Part shown: piece by piece, positions 12,008 through 23,348 of the stretch
Numbering within the stretch: the first letter of the stretch is position 1
How the letters are laid out: each line of letters begins with the position of its first letter
Origin: Rhypophila decipiens
Taxonomy: Eukaryota; Ascomycota; Sordariomycetes; Sordariales; Naviculisporaceae
Reading direction: 5' to 3'
DNA: 64,000 nt
Assembly (NCBI GenBank): GCA_033297075.1
Contig: MU858093.1
Location: 62,001 to 126,000, forward strand
Translations under genes and position numbers: made by a program
The notes under the pieces: generated by a model
The model's input: the letters and a program-made list of their open reading frames with translations, nothing else
What the model was told of the DNA's origin: nothing
Databases searched by the model: none

Positions 12008-12197
12008 TACCGCATACTCTCGAAGAGATGGGTTCTGCGCCAAACCCTTTTAGGGCAGCATGTGGGGCAGGATAGAGCAGAAATATCCAATCGGAATCCT
12101 GTCTATTAAATCCCATTGAACTGTCATACAATTTCCGCCCAACTCCTTGCCCTAAAAGGGTTTGGCGCAGAACCCATCTCTTCGAGAGTATGCGGTA
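12008..12197. mobile_element. perfect 50-bp inverted repeat, MITE-like
   Basis: Positions 12008-12057 and 12148-12197 are exact reverse complements over 50 bases (outer end TACCGCATACTCTCGAAGAG, inner end TTTTAGGGCA), separated by 90 bp. The outermost TA on each side can be read as a TA target duplication with the terminal repeat starting CCGCATACTCTC. The interior has no coding potential. Perfect arms mean recent insertion, recent copying or strong selection. A non-autonomous Tc1/mariner-like element is the simplest reading; a hairpin RNA or a structural site is an alternative. Confidence 0.65.
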
Positions 12198-12318
12198 GTC
12201 CTACCGTATATTCAACAGTCTAACACTGACACTGTCTGGTGTTATCCATATCGATCAAAGACACCAACTTGACAGTCTGGCTCTGGAGATTCCCAGGAGA
12301 TTCGGGACTCCGACTAGA

Positions 12319-13377
12319 TCAGCCATTCATCCGAAAAGTCTTGCACCAGTTTACCGCTGCCTCCATCACCCGCCCGTCCGTTTCATCGACCGAGGTCTCC
12401 AGAATGTCTCGATTGACAGCGAGAAACCGGTCAAAGTCTGGGTCACTTATAAGACCACCAGCAGTCAGTGTCCGCAGGAAAACCCAGACCGACTCGTTCG
12501 TCAACCGGAGAGACTCGACAAGCGCAAGGACCTCGGCCAACACCAGAGAACTCGCTGCACCATTGTCGAATGATTCCCTCCTCTTCAACAAGAAGTAGAG
12601 GAAAGTCCAGCCGGATATGTCGGTGTGGTGCTTGAAGCACCATGTTTTGACCGCCTCTAACAGATCATCTTGATTCCACTGCTCGTTTCCAAGGCCGACC
12701 AGAAATCGAGCATGACACCAGGCATAGTAGTTTCTCGGATGTCTCTCCCCAGCCACGAAGATGACGCTGGTGAGATCACTCAACACATTCGTGGGTACGT
12801 GCAACGAAGCATGTGTCTGGAACAACCAGCGCCGGTGACTCCATAACGTCGGCGACTTGGTGTGTCGGTGCAGCCTGCTTGTGAGCAGGCTATCTATGAA
12901 ACGTTTTTCCTTCAAGAGAATCTCCTCATAGCTGTCGTTATGCTTCGATAATCGCCGCTGAATCATGCGTTTCCGCGTATTGGCAGCCGTGAGATATTCC
13001 GGATCCATGAGCAAGATGACTGCGGTTGCTGCAAAGAGCTCATCATCGGTCTTGGTCCCAGCTGCTTCAAGATGAGCAGCTGATATCTTTCTGGCGACCA
13101 GGAAGGCCATGACAAGACCCAACTTTGAAACACCCACCGCGGGCCCATCCTGGAGCACGTATACACCGTCTGGCAGTCCATGGGTGCTCCCTAGAATCTC
13201 GATTTCGAGAAGACTGTCATCGGTCGTCCTTGATGAGTCCAGAACTTCTGAAATAGCTTGATATGCGGCGGAAGGATCTTGCTTCTGGAGGGCAGCCAGG
13301 ACATGCTTGTCCAGGGCTCTTGACATGTTGGAGGCAGTGAAACGGGCTTTATGGAGTTTGATCTTTGTTCTTTGCAA
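12319..13377 (-). CDS. PTAR1-like prenyltransferase alpha-subunit protein
   Basis: Single exon, 352 residues. Prenyltransferase alpha-subunit (PPTA) repeats are visible as SPTLWSHRRWLF, HPRNYYAWCHARFL, DISGWTFLYFLL and NESVWVFLRTL, each with the signature Trp followed by a helical turn. Length and layout match PTAR1 of animals and its fungal relatives rather than the alpha subunits of farnesyltransferase or Rab GGTase. Mammalian PTAR1 with the Rab GGTase beta subunit forms GGTase-III, which doubly prenylates the SNARE Ykt6; an equivalent role here is inference. A second in-frame ATG at 13326 (MSRALDKH) may be the real start, since the first 17 residues are very basic and unlike the rest. It is transcribed divergently from GET1. 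Confidence 0.8.
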   Translation of the reverse strand: MQRTKIKLHKARFTASNMSRALDKHVLAALQKQDPSAAYQAISEVLDSSRTTDDSLLEIEILGSTHGLPDGVYVLQDGPAVGVSKLGLVMAFLVARKISAAHLEAAGTKTDDELFAATAVILLMDPEYLTAANTRKRMIQRRLSKHNDSYEEILLKEKRFIDSLLTSRLHRHTKSPTLWSHRRWLFQTHASLHVPTNVLSDLTSVIFVAGERHPRNYYAWCHARFLVGLGNEQWNQDDLLEAVKTWCFKHHTDISGWTFLYFLLKRRESFDNGAASSLVLAEVLALVESLRLTNESVWVFLRTLTAGGLISDPDFDRFLAVNRDILETSVDETDGRVMEAAVNWCKTFRMNG

Positions 13378-13729
13378 GACGATGCCTGGTGCTGCAGTTG
13401 AAGTTCATGGTTTATGCCTGAGTTGGAGTTATGCTCGCATCAGGAGAAGAATTGCACACCGAACCCTAACCCGAAGCCTTTGGCTGAGGTGGAGCGTTAT
13501 GGCGCTGGCAGTTGCCCCTCTTGGGGTTTTCAGCTCCAAAATTTCCCCCACCGAATTGGAGAACAACAGGTGGTCCCAGCTGCATCGCAGAACAGCTGGC
13601 AATTCCGTCATCAGATCAATCCTCCAAACAGCATCAAACGAAGGTATGACATGACAACATTTCTTCACACAAAGATCCTTCAGTCAAGCTCACACAGTTT
13701 CAAGGAGTGTTCAAATATTACAACACAGC
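13378..13729. promoter_or_regulatory. shared divergent promoter, PTAR1-like/GET1
   Basis: About 350 bp separate the starts of two divergently transcribed genes, so both core promoters must lie here. It includes a CCAAAAT stretch near 13537 and pyrimidine tracts but no clear TATA box. Confidence 0.4.
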
Positions 13730-14515
13730 ATGCCTTCTCTACTCTTGGTAGTGTTCCTCGTGGAGCTGGCCATCCAGCTGATCAACACTGTCGGCGCAAC
13801 CACCATCAACAATTTAGTACGTTTTCCTTTGTTTGCCTTTTTCTGCCTTCGACGTCTGTGGCGCCTCTGGATCACGGATTTGCTGACACTGCGGTTGTTA
13901 TCAACAGTTATGGCACCTTATACTGTCCTTTCCGAGCTCCCTATCGAACGAGTTCGCCGCACAGCGCAAGAAACAAAAGGACTATCTTGTCGTCCGACGA
14001 GATCTCAAGGCGACGAGCAGCCAGGACGAGTTCGCCAAGTGGGCGAAGCTCCGGAGACAACATGATAGGCTCCTGGAAGACCTCGAGAAGCAGAGTACGT
14101 TTGGCACCCATGATATGGAATGCTTGAAGAGGGGACATATTTCTAACGACTATATCCAGAGGCTTCCCTAGATGCTACACGCGCCAAGTTCGACCGAACG
14201 CTGACGACGGTACGAATGGTCTCTACCAAGGGCATGCAGTGGTTCCTGCCGTTCTGGTACTCGAAGGAGCCCATGTTCTGGCTTCCCCACGGATGGTTCC
14301 CATACTACGTCGAGTGGTTCGTCTCCTTTCCTCGCGCACCGATAGGGAGCGTCAGCATCGTCATGTGGCAGGCGGCATGCTCGAACTTTGTTGCGCTGGT
14401 GTTCACGACTCTGGTGGCGATATACGGGCTGGCCGTGGCTGGGAAGCAAGAGCAGAGACAGGCACAGGCAGTTCCCGCTGGATCGGGCAAGACGGAGAGC
14501 AAGAAGGGCCAGTAA
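13730..14515 (+). CDS. GET1: GET1, tail-anchored protein insertion receptor
   Basis: Three exons: 13730-13816, 13908-14094 and 14160-14515; 209 residues. Get1 with Get2 forms the ER-membrane receptor for the Get3 ATPase and inserts tail-anchored proteins. The start [20 protein letters not shown] is the family's N-terminal membrane segment. It is followed by the cytosolic coiled coil that contacts Get3 (about residues 45-100, with [18 protein letters not shown]) and then by the paired C-terminal membrane segments around [20 protein letters not shown]. Both introns have GTACGT donors and CAG acceptors and restore the conserved NNLLWHL and EKQKASL joins. Length is normal. The last 25 residues are polar and repetitive in Gln, Ala, Gly and Lys. 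Confidence 0.93.
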
Positions 14516-15354
14516 AGATATGGAGCTTTTAATATAACTACCTCTGGATATCCTTAATTCAGAACCGTGATCAATGAGACACGTCATAATTTTCAATGCA
14601 ACAAACAAAATTGGCGTGGTGTTCAATACGGGAATGTCTCTCTATCATTTTGACGCAGGTTGTTCTTCACAGCCGGAGCTAGAACTCTGTAACACGAAGG
14701 AGATGACTCTTGGCAGAGTACTTGGGCTTGCTCTAGGCAACCTTTTGACTTTGACAACCATCTGGTCCCGTGAGGGGGCTGCCAAAGCTTCGAAGGTGCC
14801 AATCCAGTTTCTGTCCTCCGATACGATGCCTCACGGTTCAGGTCGAGAGATGCACAACATAATCCAAGAAGTTGGTGATTGTATTCATTCGTGAGTTCGT
14901 GGTAAGTATACATGAAGCGAAATTCGCTGACCGATTGTAGTTGTCGTGTTGATGATGATGGTGTTGCAAAGGAAGGGAAAGTGGTGCAGAAATGGAAGGT
15001 TTGAAAAAATTTATACCTGGCCGGTCAGGGCAAAAGTTTGCAGTGGAGTATCGAATTTACACAAGGCTACAGTGGGGCTAGCCGCTGGAAAACGTACTAA
15101 GCCACTTACGGCACAGCGCGCCACATGCAGGTCCCGCTGCCCGCCCGTGGCGGTTTGCGACCGTGGTCTTGTCAGCCTCGTGGCCGAGGATCCAAGAATG
15201 CGAAAGCTGGCTTCATCGAACGAAACACTCTTGCGCTTACCAAGAGAGGCGGCGACAAAGGCCACAACGAAATTCCGGCCTTTTTTCTCCGTAAACGATA
15301 CACGACGAATCTAAATTTCAACGCAGCATCGTCACCAAAGACACACGAGCAGAC
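14516..15354. other. intergenic spacer
   Basis: Downstream of GET1 and promoter of the following membrane-protein gene. I see no supported exon. Confidence 0.5.
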
Positions 15355-16528
15355 ATGGCGATACTAAGCTGGGGGACGTAAGTTACACTCCATCGCATTC
15401 CCCTCCAAACACAGCTCTCAAGTCCAATCTAACAAACCATCGCAACACAGTGTAAAGTCCCTCCTAATATTCTTCGGGCCCGTGTTAATCCCAAAAGCAA
15501 TATCCTTCTACCGCTCGCTCAAAAACGCGCCCAAGATCCACGGCCTCAAGATCCAACCCTGTCCCAGCGCAGTATTCCGCTCCATCCTCCTCCTCCTCAC
15601 CCTCTCGATAATCTTCCTCGTACGAACCCTCCCCATCTTTTCTCCCGAGAATGTATTCGCCGTCACGCAATCCCGTCTCCAAATCCCCAGCGATGTCCTC
15701 TTCAACCGCCTCTCTTCCATACGACCAAACGGCTCCCTCAATGAGTTTGACATTGCGCTACGCAACAAATTCGTGAATATGGAATCGCGCCTTCTTTATT
15801 TGCAATTGGGACCAAGGGTGCTGGCGGAATGTCCGTTCTGTTCGGCCGACGAACCGAATAGTTACATGTACTATGCGCTCCCCGATATCCTCTGGCCGCA
15901 CTTGTTTAACTGGGCGGTTGTTGCCTTGGTTACTTCACGACTGGTTACGGGACGGGTAGGGGCCCAGTGGAGGGGGTATGCGACTATTGCCGGGATACTC
16001 ATCGCCGCGTTGGATGTCTATCTGGTGGTGACGTACAACTATGCGACGAATCGACGAATGACACGGTTACAGGATCTCGATTTCTTTTACTGGAAGGCGA
16101 GGTTCGGACGGGCTGTTGCGCTTGCGGGGCTGGATACTTTGCTGGGGCTGGTCATGTACCTTAGCTCGACGAACAGAGCATTTGTGAATCCCCCGTCGCC
16201 GGCGGAGAGGATTGAGGGTGTCACGAGGGTCTTGGGTGGTGTGAAAGGAAAGATTAATGCCCTGGGGGTGGTCAAGAATACGGCTAGCCGGGATGAGGAG
16301 CTGAGGGCGAGGAGTACGGCATATTGGAACCACGAGGTTCGGTTGATGCGGGATGTCATGGAGGAGAGGGAGGTTATCGAGGGGATGAGCAATGCGCTTG
16401 AGAACAGGATTGATATCGAGACTATTACTAGGGATGCGGATTTGTATGCTGCTAACATGTTGCAGCCGTTGCAACAGCATGGGCCTCTGTTGCGTCCGCC
16501 TCAGGAAGAGAAGGATAAGGGGGTGTGA
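15355..16528 (+). CDS. conserved-looking fungal membrane protein, function unknown
   Basis: Exons 15355-15377 and 15451-16528; the 73-bp intron has a perfect GTAAGT donor and AACACAG acceptor, and the join gives MAILSWGTVKSLLIFFGP, 366 residues. Hydrophobic segments lie near residues 7-22, 50-68, 150-170, 180-200 and 215-240. A CPFC motif at 135-138 sits in a short loop (LAECPFCSADEPNS) between the second and third segments. The C-terminal third is charged and helical, ending in a Gln/Lys-rich tail, and probably faces the cytosol or matrix. I recall similar proteins in Sordariomycetes but no assigned function, so I give none. The coding ORF could be misread as starting at a GTG inside exon 2; the short first exon supplies a proper ATG. 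Confidence 0.82.
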
Positions 16529-18055
16529 TGCCGGAGTTTTTGGTGTTTTCTTTTCCATTTCTATTGGGTATGTTGATCATTTATTGGGCTCTGGGCATAA
16601 ATATTTATAGACGTTGTTTGTCTTTCTTAACAGAGCCGCGGATATCATGTGTATTTTATGCCACGGAGTGCACGGGCATGGGAGCGAGCAAGCGACGGCG
16701 TAGGCATGTTATAGATCTGGTCTATCTCAATCTATCCATATAATTCTCATTCCTATTTTCATTGTCTTTGAGTTTCTGAGCTTTATACAGCAAATCTCAA
16801 ACCCCCAGCCAGCCAATGTCAGACTGCAATGTCCATCGAAGCTGGACCATCAAATACGTTGTGTAATGTACGCACCAAGCGAACCTGAAGCTCCCAGTAG
16901 AGTTTAAAAGGACCATCAGGATTATAAAGCGCGCTGTTTCGTTTCTTCTGCTTCCTGCCTGGTTCTCCTTTTGAACAGAGCCCGTGACCTCTTACAGAAA
17001 CGGGTGGGATGTTAATTCAGATAACTTCGAGGTCCGAGGACCTCTACTACCAGGCTGAAGGGTGAATATGTTGAAGAAACGAAAAGGAGGAAAAGTGAGA
17101 AAGCGAATTCTGAAAACTGTTCCTTAAATGGTTGGTTAGTGGGGCGCTTAGGTAAGGCTTGGGACATTTGGGTTTTTGCTGTTACAGAAATGTTCGTTAC
17201 GGATAGCTGTATTTGGTAACTCATACAGCGTTACACAACTCTAATGTCGAACTTTCCCTAAGATGAAGGACCAAGCAGCTGGATATGAATCTCTGGTTAA
17301 AGTTTCTGCTCTGAGAATATCCAAGACAACAATATCAACCACCGTGTCTCCAAGTCTTGTCAGCTTGTCTGTAACATCGCTTGCTGGGCGTTACGAATCT
17401 CTCTCGCCGGACACGAACTTTACCTAAGAATTACTTTACGAAACGACTCGCCAAGTGAATTGCTGGCGAAGGCAAGGCAAATCCAAAGTCATAAAGTGTC
17501 ACAGTCACGGATTCCAAGGAGGAAACGGCTGATTGAGGCCAGATGCAGGTTCGAATCGTGCCAAGAAGCAATTGCTCGATCTTGTCCAACGATGTGATGA
17601 CCGTTCCTTGAACACGAGCCGCACCACAGGATCATGAAAGTTGTCCTCATCGTATTCAGCTGTTCCGGGAGCTTAATTGTGACATAGGTCTTGGTTTCAG
17701 AGACATTCTTGTACTGAATCGGTTATTTTGGTGGAAAATAGATTCTTCCAGGTTGCAGACCATTGAAGGGTATCCGTCATGTGTACGGAGTACAGATAAC
17801 AGCGAGCGAGTTGCCCAAAATACAGGCTTACGTGTTGTACTCCGTAAGGAGCATTGGAACTCCGTACCAGTCGCGAAGCCCGTCCCGCCGCCTCCGCCGC
17901 CCTTCAGTCCCAAAAGCTGTCGCCGTGGTTCAGTCCCTTCCGGTTGCCGAACTTGTCTGCAAGTTGTTCTTCGGATCCGCGATATTTGTGAAATATTACA
18001 GCGCCCGGATGTCGACAGACAACAATCTGGCCAGGCCCCCCACCTTCAATTGACC
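16529..18055. other. intergenic spacer and RUD3 promoter
   Basis: No supported exon. Contains a GGTTCGAATCG B-box-like element near 17551 and the clustered CGGAGTAC motifs listed separately. Confidence 0.45.
17784..17867. promoter_or_regulatory. three CGGAGTAC-type motifs upstream of RUD3
   Basis: TACGGAGTAC at 17784-17793, its exact reverse complement GTACTCCGTA at 17837-17846, and ACTCCGTAC at 17859-17867, about 190-270 bp before the RUD3 ATG. Repeated CGG half-sites in both orientations resemble binding sites of fungal zinc-cluster regulators; that role is inference. Confidence 0.35.
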
Positions 18056-20207
18056 ATGTCGTCGACAGTAGCGCCGCCAATGGATTCTGTCCAATCACCA
18101 GGCCACGGTACGTCTAGAATTGCTCGCTGGATACCACCGTGTCTCCGTGAGCCTATTCCCTTTATGCACACATTGCACTAACAAGCAGCCGGGTGACCCT
18201 TGGTGGCCTTTTTATAAAATACAGCTCCCCCAACAACAAATTCCAAAAAGAAGAACAAGAAAAAGAAGCAGAACGCTGCCAAAGCGAAAGCGGTCCCCGA
18301 GGAAATCCCAGCAGAAAAGGATGGCGCAGCGAGCGCCGAGGCCGAAGACGTGTCAGCAGATGAGCAGCCCGAAACCACGAGCTTGGTACGCAGCATCCTC
18401 CCCTGGGTTACCATTTCATTTGGCTGGGACGACCGGGTCGAGAGTCGCGGGAATTCTCTCACGAGCTGAACTCATGAATCTGACTTTGATGGATCAATCG
18501 CATGGTAAACAGAGCGCGCGAACGCAACAAGACGCCCTTGAACAAGACGCAACCGAAACGTCGCCTCCAGAAATAGACCAGGACGATTCGCAGCCACCAG
18601 TTCTACAAGAATCCGGACAGGAAAACACAAACGGTCATGCCGGCGCAAACGGTGACGCTCCTCTACACGACCCAATACCAGCAGCCGACGAACCATCTCA
18701 GGAGACTACCAGCGCCCAGTTAGAAACCATGTCGCAAGACCAGGAGGCCCTCTTGGCGGAGGTCGAGCTGCTCCGAAAACAGCTCGAGACCCTGCAAGAG
18801 AGCCACTCCAAAGAGGTATCCCAGCTAAAGACGGAATTAGAAGAGAGCGAGGCCGCCAAGGCAGAGGCCGAAGAGAAGCACCAGATCCTGCTCGACCGTG
18901 TAAAAGAAATACAGGAAAGAGTGGGGTCCCGTCTCAAGGAAAACAAGATCAACCTAGAGAAAGCCAATGCCCGCATCGAGGAACTAGAGGCCGAGAATGA
19001 GGAGCTCCAGAGGTCCTCACAGGCCGACGGCGACGAGACGGCCCGGCTACGCGACGAGATCCGTGAGCAAGAGCGGGAGCTGTCCAGCCTACGCAGCAGG
19101 TCAAATCTGTCACAGCAAAACTGGCAAAAGGAAAAGGACGACATGACACGGCAGATGCAGCTCCTCCGGGCCGAGCTCGAGTCGACGAGCAACGCCATGG
19201 GCGAGTGGGAAGTCATTGCCATGGAGGAGCGCTCCATGCGCGAGAGCCTGTCGGACAAGATGGCCGACCTCGAGGAGCAGCTGTCCAACGTGCGCGAGGC
19301 GTACGAGCGCGTGGCCGCGGAGCGGGATACCCAGTCGCAGGCCATCGACGGCTTACAGCGCGCATTGCAGGAGATACAAGAGGCTCGCAAGCGGGAGCTC
19401 CGCGAGATGGTGGAGACGTCGGAAGAGCAGCTGCAGGCGCTTAAGAAGCGCGCTGAAGAGTCCGACGCCCGCGCGGCAGAGGCCGAGGCGGCCAAGGAGG
19501 CGCTCGAGAAGGAGCTCGAAAGGACGGTGCCGTTTGAGAGGGAAGTCAAAGAGAAGAATCTCCTCATAGGGAAGCTCAGACATGAGGCGATTGTGCTGAA
19601 TGATCACCTCACCAAGGCGCTGAAGTATATCAAGAAGATGAAGCCCGAAGAGACGATTGATAGGTATGCTGCCTTGCCGTCTTCCCCTCTCCCGACATAC
19701 GGCTAGCTAATAAGATTTTACAGACAAATCGTAACAAACCACTTCCTCCAATTCCTAACCCTCGACCGTTCGGACCCAAAGAAATTCCAAATCCTCCAGG
19801 TCATAGCCGGCCTCCTAAACTGGACAGACGAGCAACGCGAACAAGCAGGTCTCGCGCGTCCCGGCGGAGCAGGGAATCATACCCTTCGCCTCCCAACCTC
19901 TCCCTTTCACAGAACCCCATCCTCGCCAGCCTTGAACACGGAATTTTTCAGCGAGCCCGCCTCAGCCAGTGGGTTGTCGGGGTTGAAAGCTGGAGGGGGG
20001 GCCCATGGGACGGGCGACAGTCTAGCTGATTTGTGGGCTGGGTTCTTGGAACGCAGCGTCGAGGAGGCTGGTGCTGGTGCTGGTGCAGGCAAAGGAAGGC
20101 AGGATAGTATGAGTAGTGTGGGCACTACGGGGACGAATTCGCTTGCTATTGGGGTGGGGAGACCGCCGCCTCCGCCGCATAGGGATTCTGGGGCTGGGTC
20201 GGGCTAG
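18056..20207 (+). CDS. RUD3: RUD3-like golgin with GRAB domain
   Basis: Four exons: 18056-18107, 18225-18385, 18513-19663 and 19724-20207; 615 residues. Rud3 is a cis-Golgi matrix protein recruited by Arf1 through its GRAB domain and acts in tethering and glycosylation. The N-terminus holds the Lys-rich block NSKKKNKKKKQ, followed by an acidic low-complexity stretch. Exon 3 encodes about 300 residues of nearly uninterrupted coiled coil. The end of exon 3 joined to exon 4 gives the GRAB domain (about residues 450-500: IDRQIVTNHFLQFL, then a FQILQVIAGLLNWTDEQ block). The tail is Ser/Gly/Pro-rich with a polyproline run. All three introns have GTA donors and AG acceptors in consistent phase. Ignoring introns 1-2 would give a false N-terminus. 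Confidence 0.9.
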
Positions 20208-20873
20208 TATCTCGGCCGGTTGGTCAGGATTCATGAAGAAGATATCGAGTGAGTGTAGCTACCGTAGGTAGCAAGTAATGTAGTGCTGCTATAATGTACC
20301 GTGACTGCTGTGCTGCTCTGCTCTTGGATGCTGGGTACCTAGGTGGGAGGAAAGGCGAAATAATCATTACATTTGCATTCACGGAACGAACGAACGAATC
20401 ATTCATGTATGGGCAAGTTAAAAGGCTTTTTTCATTTATTAGAGGGGCATTCATTACCTACATGCTGCAGGTACTAGGTGCCTACCTAAGGAAGAATTTA
20501 CTCTAGATAAGACTTCTTGTGGCTCTTTCTCCCTTGTCATCACTTGACTTGAGAGTTCTCACGTCCATGATATTCAGGATCTGTTGATCGAATTCCCTCA
20601 CGTACTCGATCAGATTTCGACATCAACGATAGATGAGAACACAACGACATGATACCCTGCTTGCATTGATCTCGTCTACAGCTATCAGCCATCTATCCTA
20701 GCAGGGTTGCCAATCCATGAAGCAAGACCAGATAGCACGACCGAATCTGCCACCTTATATGCGCAACAAACACAAAAGCTATGACCTACGTACGTACGGT
20801 ATGGAGAAAGAAAGGAGAAACATACAAAACAGATACAAGAACTTTAGCCCATTGAGACAAGGAAAAAGACCGT
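20208..20873. other. convergent 3' spacer
   Basis: Lies between the ends of RUD3 (+) and the NOP15-type gene (-). Contains CCTAGGTGGG and GTGCCTACCTAAGG repeats of the window's GGTA-type motif. No exon seen. Confidence 0.5.
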
Positions 20874-21008
20874 TCAACTCAGCGCCGCCTTCTGCGCCCA
20901 ACGCAGCGCCGCCCTCTGCGCCGCCCTCTCCATCTTCTTGCCCTTCCTCAGTGCGCGTCTGGTCGCCTTCTCTACCCGTTCAGCATAAGCCGCGCCAAGA
21001 ACAGATTC
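20874..21008 (-). other. in-frame 44-codon extension after the NOP15 stop
   Basis: Directly behind the TAG at 21011-21009 the same frame stays open for 44 codons to a TGA at 20876-20874. The translation is Ala/Arg/Lys-rich and helical (for example AYAERVEKATRRALRKGKK) and matches the compositional style of the preceding C-terminus. It may be a read-through extension, a former C-terminus cut off by a new stop, or chance. Confidence 0.4.
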
Positions 21009-22587
21009 CTACTTGGTACTTGATCTACGGCTCTTCCTGACTTTGGCAGCAGAGCCCTTCTTTTCCTTGGCCGCCTTCTTTACGGGCGTCTCCTTGGCCT
21101 TCGCCTCTTCTTCCTGTTCCTCAACTTCCTTCACTACCTCGGCAGGTGCTTCAACAGCAGCCTCAGACTCGACATCATCACCCTTCTTCTCTTCAACAGC
21201 AGCAACACCATTCTCCTCAGTAGCAGCCGCCTCTTCAATAGCAGCAGGAACAGGAGCAGGCTCAATAACCTCCTTGGCCTCAGGAGCCTTCAGCGCAGGC
21301 GGCTCAAATTCATAGCCCATCGCCTGGAGCTTCTCGGCGCGCTTAGCACGTCTCTGCTCCTCCTTGGAGATCCTCACATTCCACTGGCTCTCCGACTTGG
21401 GGCGCTCAAGCTGCTTGCCCTGCATCTTATTCCACGGCACGACTTTGAAGCGCCTGTTGGCGCCCTTGAACAGATCCGGGTGGACGTTCTCTGGCTTGAC
21501 GAGCTTGCAGATCAAGAGATGCCCGAACAGGAGATACTTGTCCATTGTCCGGGCAGCAATATCGGCCGTCTCGTGCTCCTCAAACTCGATGAACGCAAAG
21601 TGGCGGGATGCGCCGGTCTTCTTGTTGCGCGCCACGCGGATGTTGGTGATGGGGCCGAACTGAGAAAAGTAGGCGCGAATCTGGTGCTCGTAGAAGCCGT
21701 GCGGGATACGGCCTAGATAAACTACGCCGGACTTGCCCTTGATGGCGGGAGGAGCTGTTTTGGGTGCCTTCTTTTGTTTGGGGATCTTGCCTACGTCTTG
21801 GCCCGTTTTGTAGGTGCTCTTCTTGGGTGCTTCCTCTTGTTCGTCCTCGTGGTCAGAGTCCTGGAAGGTTTTTGCAAGGGCTTTGGTGTTGTCGTCTAGG
21901 TTTTCCTCGTCCTCAGGCTCGTCGTTATCCGAGGCAGGTGCTGTGTCCTCCTCCTCCTCCTCCTCGGCTTCTTGCTCGACTTCCTTGACCTTGGCAGGAG
22001 TGGATTTCTTGGAGGCAGCCTTGGTCTTCTTCTCGGAGGAAGGCGTGCCATTGGTCTTGGATGCAGCTGGTGAACCCTTTGCCTTCTTCAGAGCAGACTT
22101 GGGGGTCGGCGCAGCAGGCGCGGGAGGTTGCTCTTCCTCCTTGTCCTCGTCCATGGCCTCTGGCTCGGGCTCGGGCGCAGGAGCAGCCTTTTTGCCCTTG
22201 GACTTGCTTTTCTTGGGCGCGACAACCTTTTCAACTTCTTCCTCAACTACCTCCTCCTCTACCACCTTCTTGGTCTTGGTCGCCTTGGCCTTCTTGGTTG
22301 CGACAGGGGAAGCAACGGAATCATCCTCGGGGGCTGTGATCGCAATTAGCTGTGAACGACATCCTCATCAACCTTGCGTCCAGAAAAGAACATACCTTTG
22401 CGCTTCTCAGTCTTGGTGACCTTTGCAGCCTTGACAATTGTCGACTTTTTCGCAGGCGCAGGCTTTTCCTCAAGGGCGGCGGCTAACGACGTGTCTCAGA
22501 TTAGCTTTCTGTTCTTCTCAAAAAAATCGGGAATTAGGAAAAGAAATACTCACCCTTGGCCTTGCTGCTTCTCAATTCACGGGCCAT
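21009..22587 (-). CDS. NOP15: NOP15-type nucleolar RRM protein
   Basis: Exons 22587-22554, 22482-22396 and 22333-21009, all with GTGAGT/GTATGT donors and TAG/CAG acceptors; 481 residues. Yeast Nop15 and human NIFK are nucleolar RNA-binding proteins that bind the ITS2 region of pre-60S particles. The single RRM covers about residues 243-323, with RNP2 VVYLGRIP at 244-251 and RNP1 SRHFAFIEF at 283-291, and is followed by the family's PENVHPDLFKGANRRFKVVPWNKM segment. The N-terminal 240 residues alternate Lys/Ala-rich and Glu/Asp-rich low complexity, making the protein about twice the length of yeast Nop15. The C-terminus is again acidic then basic. An in-frame open extension follows the stop codon. 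Confidence 0.87.
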
Positions 22588-23348
22588 AGTTTCAGTATAC
22601 CGTGCAAGTCTGTTTAATTGAGATGTCGAGTGAAGGAAAGAAGTTGGGGAGGCGGTGGAATAGAAGGAAGGATACACAGCCTGCAGTGGTACCCCGTTCT
22701 GCACTTTCGTAGCGACCTGGGCGCAGCCGAAATTTTTTGGCACGGCGAATTCTGCCGGTGCATGAAATTCAGGCGGTGAGAGAGCTTTTTGGTGGGGAGT
22801 CTGGCGGTTGACCCCACACCCGCGCTCACTGGAGCTCCTGATAACGGCCGTAACGGCTTATCGGTAGGCGTATGGGTACGGATACAGTATGTACAACACA
22901 CGAGACTGTTCCAACGATTGAAGTTGAATGCACCGGTATGCACACCTTCTTCCTTACATCGACCTCAAGTATCAAAACTATATAATTCCCTTCTCCGTAT
23001 CGTCCCTTTAACGCATTGAAAACCACAAGTGTATACGTTTCTGTCAATTAATCAAGTGTATAACCCCGTGTAATCCACTCACGCCTCATTCGACGATCCA
23101 GTTGCCATCGTTTTCCTTCGATCCGACCACCACATGACGCTGATGGGATCAACGACTTGAGCATTTATCGTGGTGTGCTGTATGTTCATAAAGCCAAGTC
23201 AAAACAATCACCCAAAACATTTCTCACTATCCCTCTGCATATATTCCAAATAATCATCAACAAGACGTCAAGCAACGGGCTCAGGCTCAAATAGCGCATT
23301 TCAACGTCGTTCAACACAACAACCACATCACCAGTCTCAGACAAAACA
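22588..23348. other. divergent promoter, NOP15-type/2H phosphoesterase
   Basis: About 760 bp between divergent starts. Pyrimidine-rich stretches are present; no exon or clear element is seen. Confidence 0.45.

Noticed and set aside
18120..18512. Plus-strand open frame giving RUD3 a start at MLAGYHRVS
   Set aside because: The frame crosses two introns; splicing to 18056-18107 and 18225-18385 gives the family-typical Lys-rich N-terminus.
18698..19567. 289-codon minus-strand ORF
   Set aside because: Antisense shadow of the RUD3 coiled coil; its Ser/Arg/Leu content mirrors the Glu/Lys/Gln repeats of the real gene.
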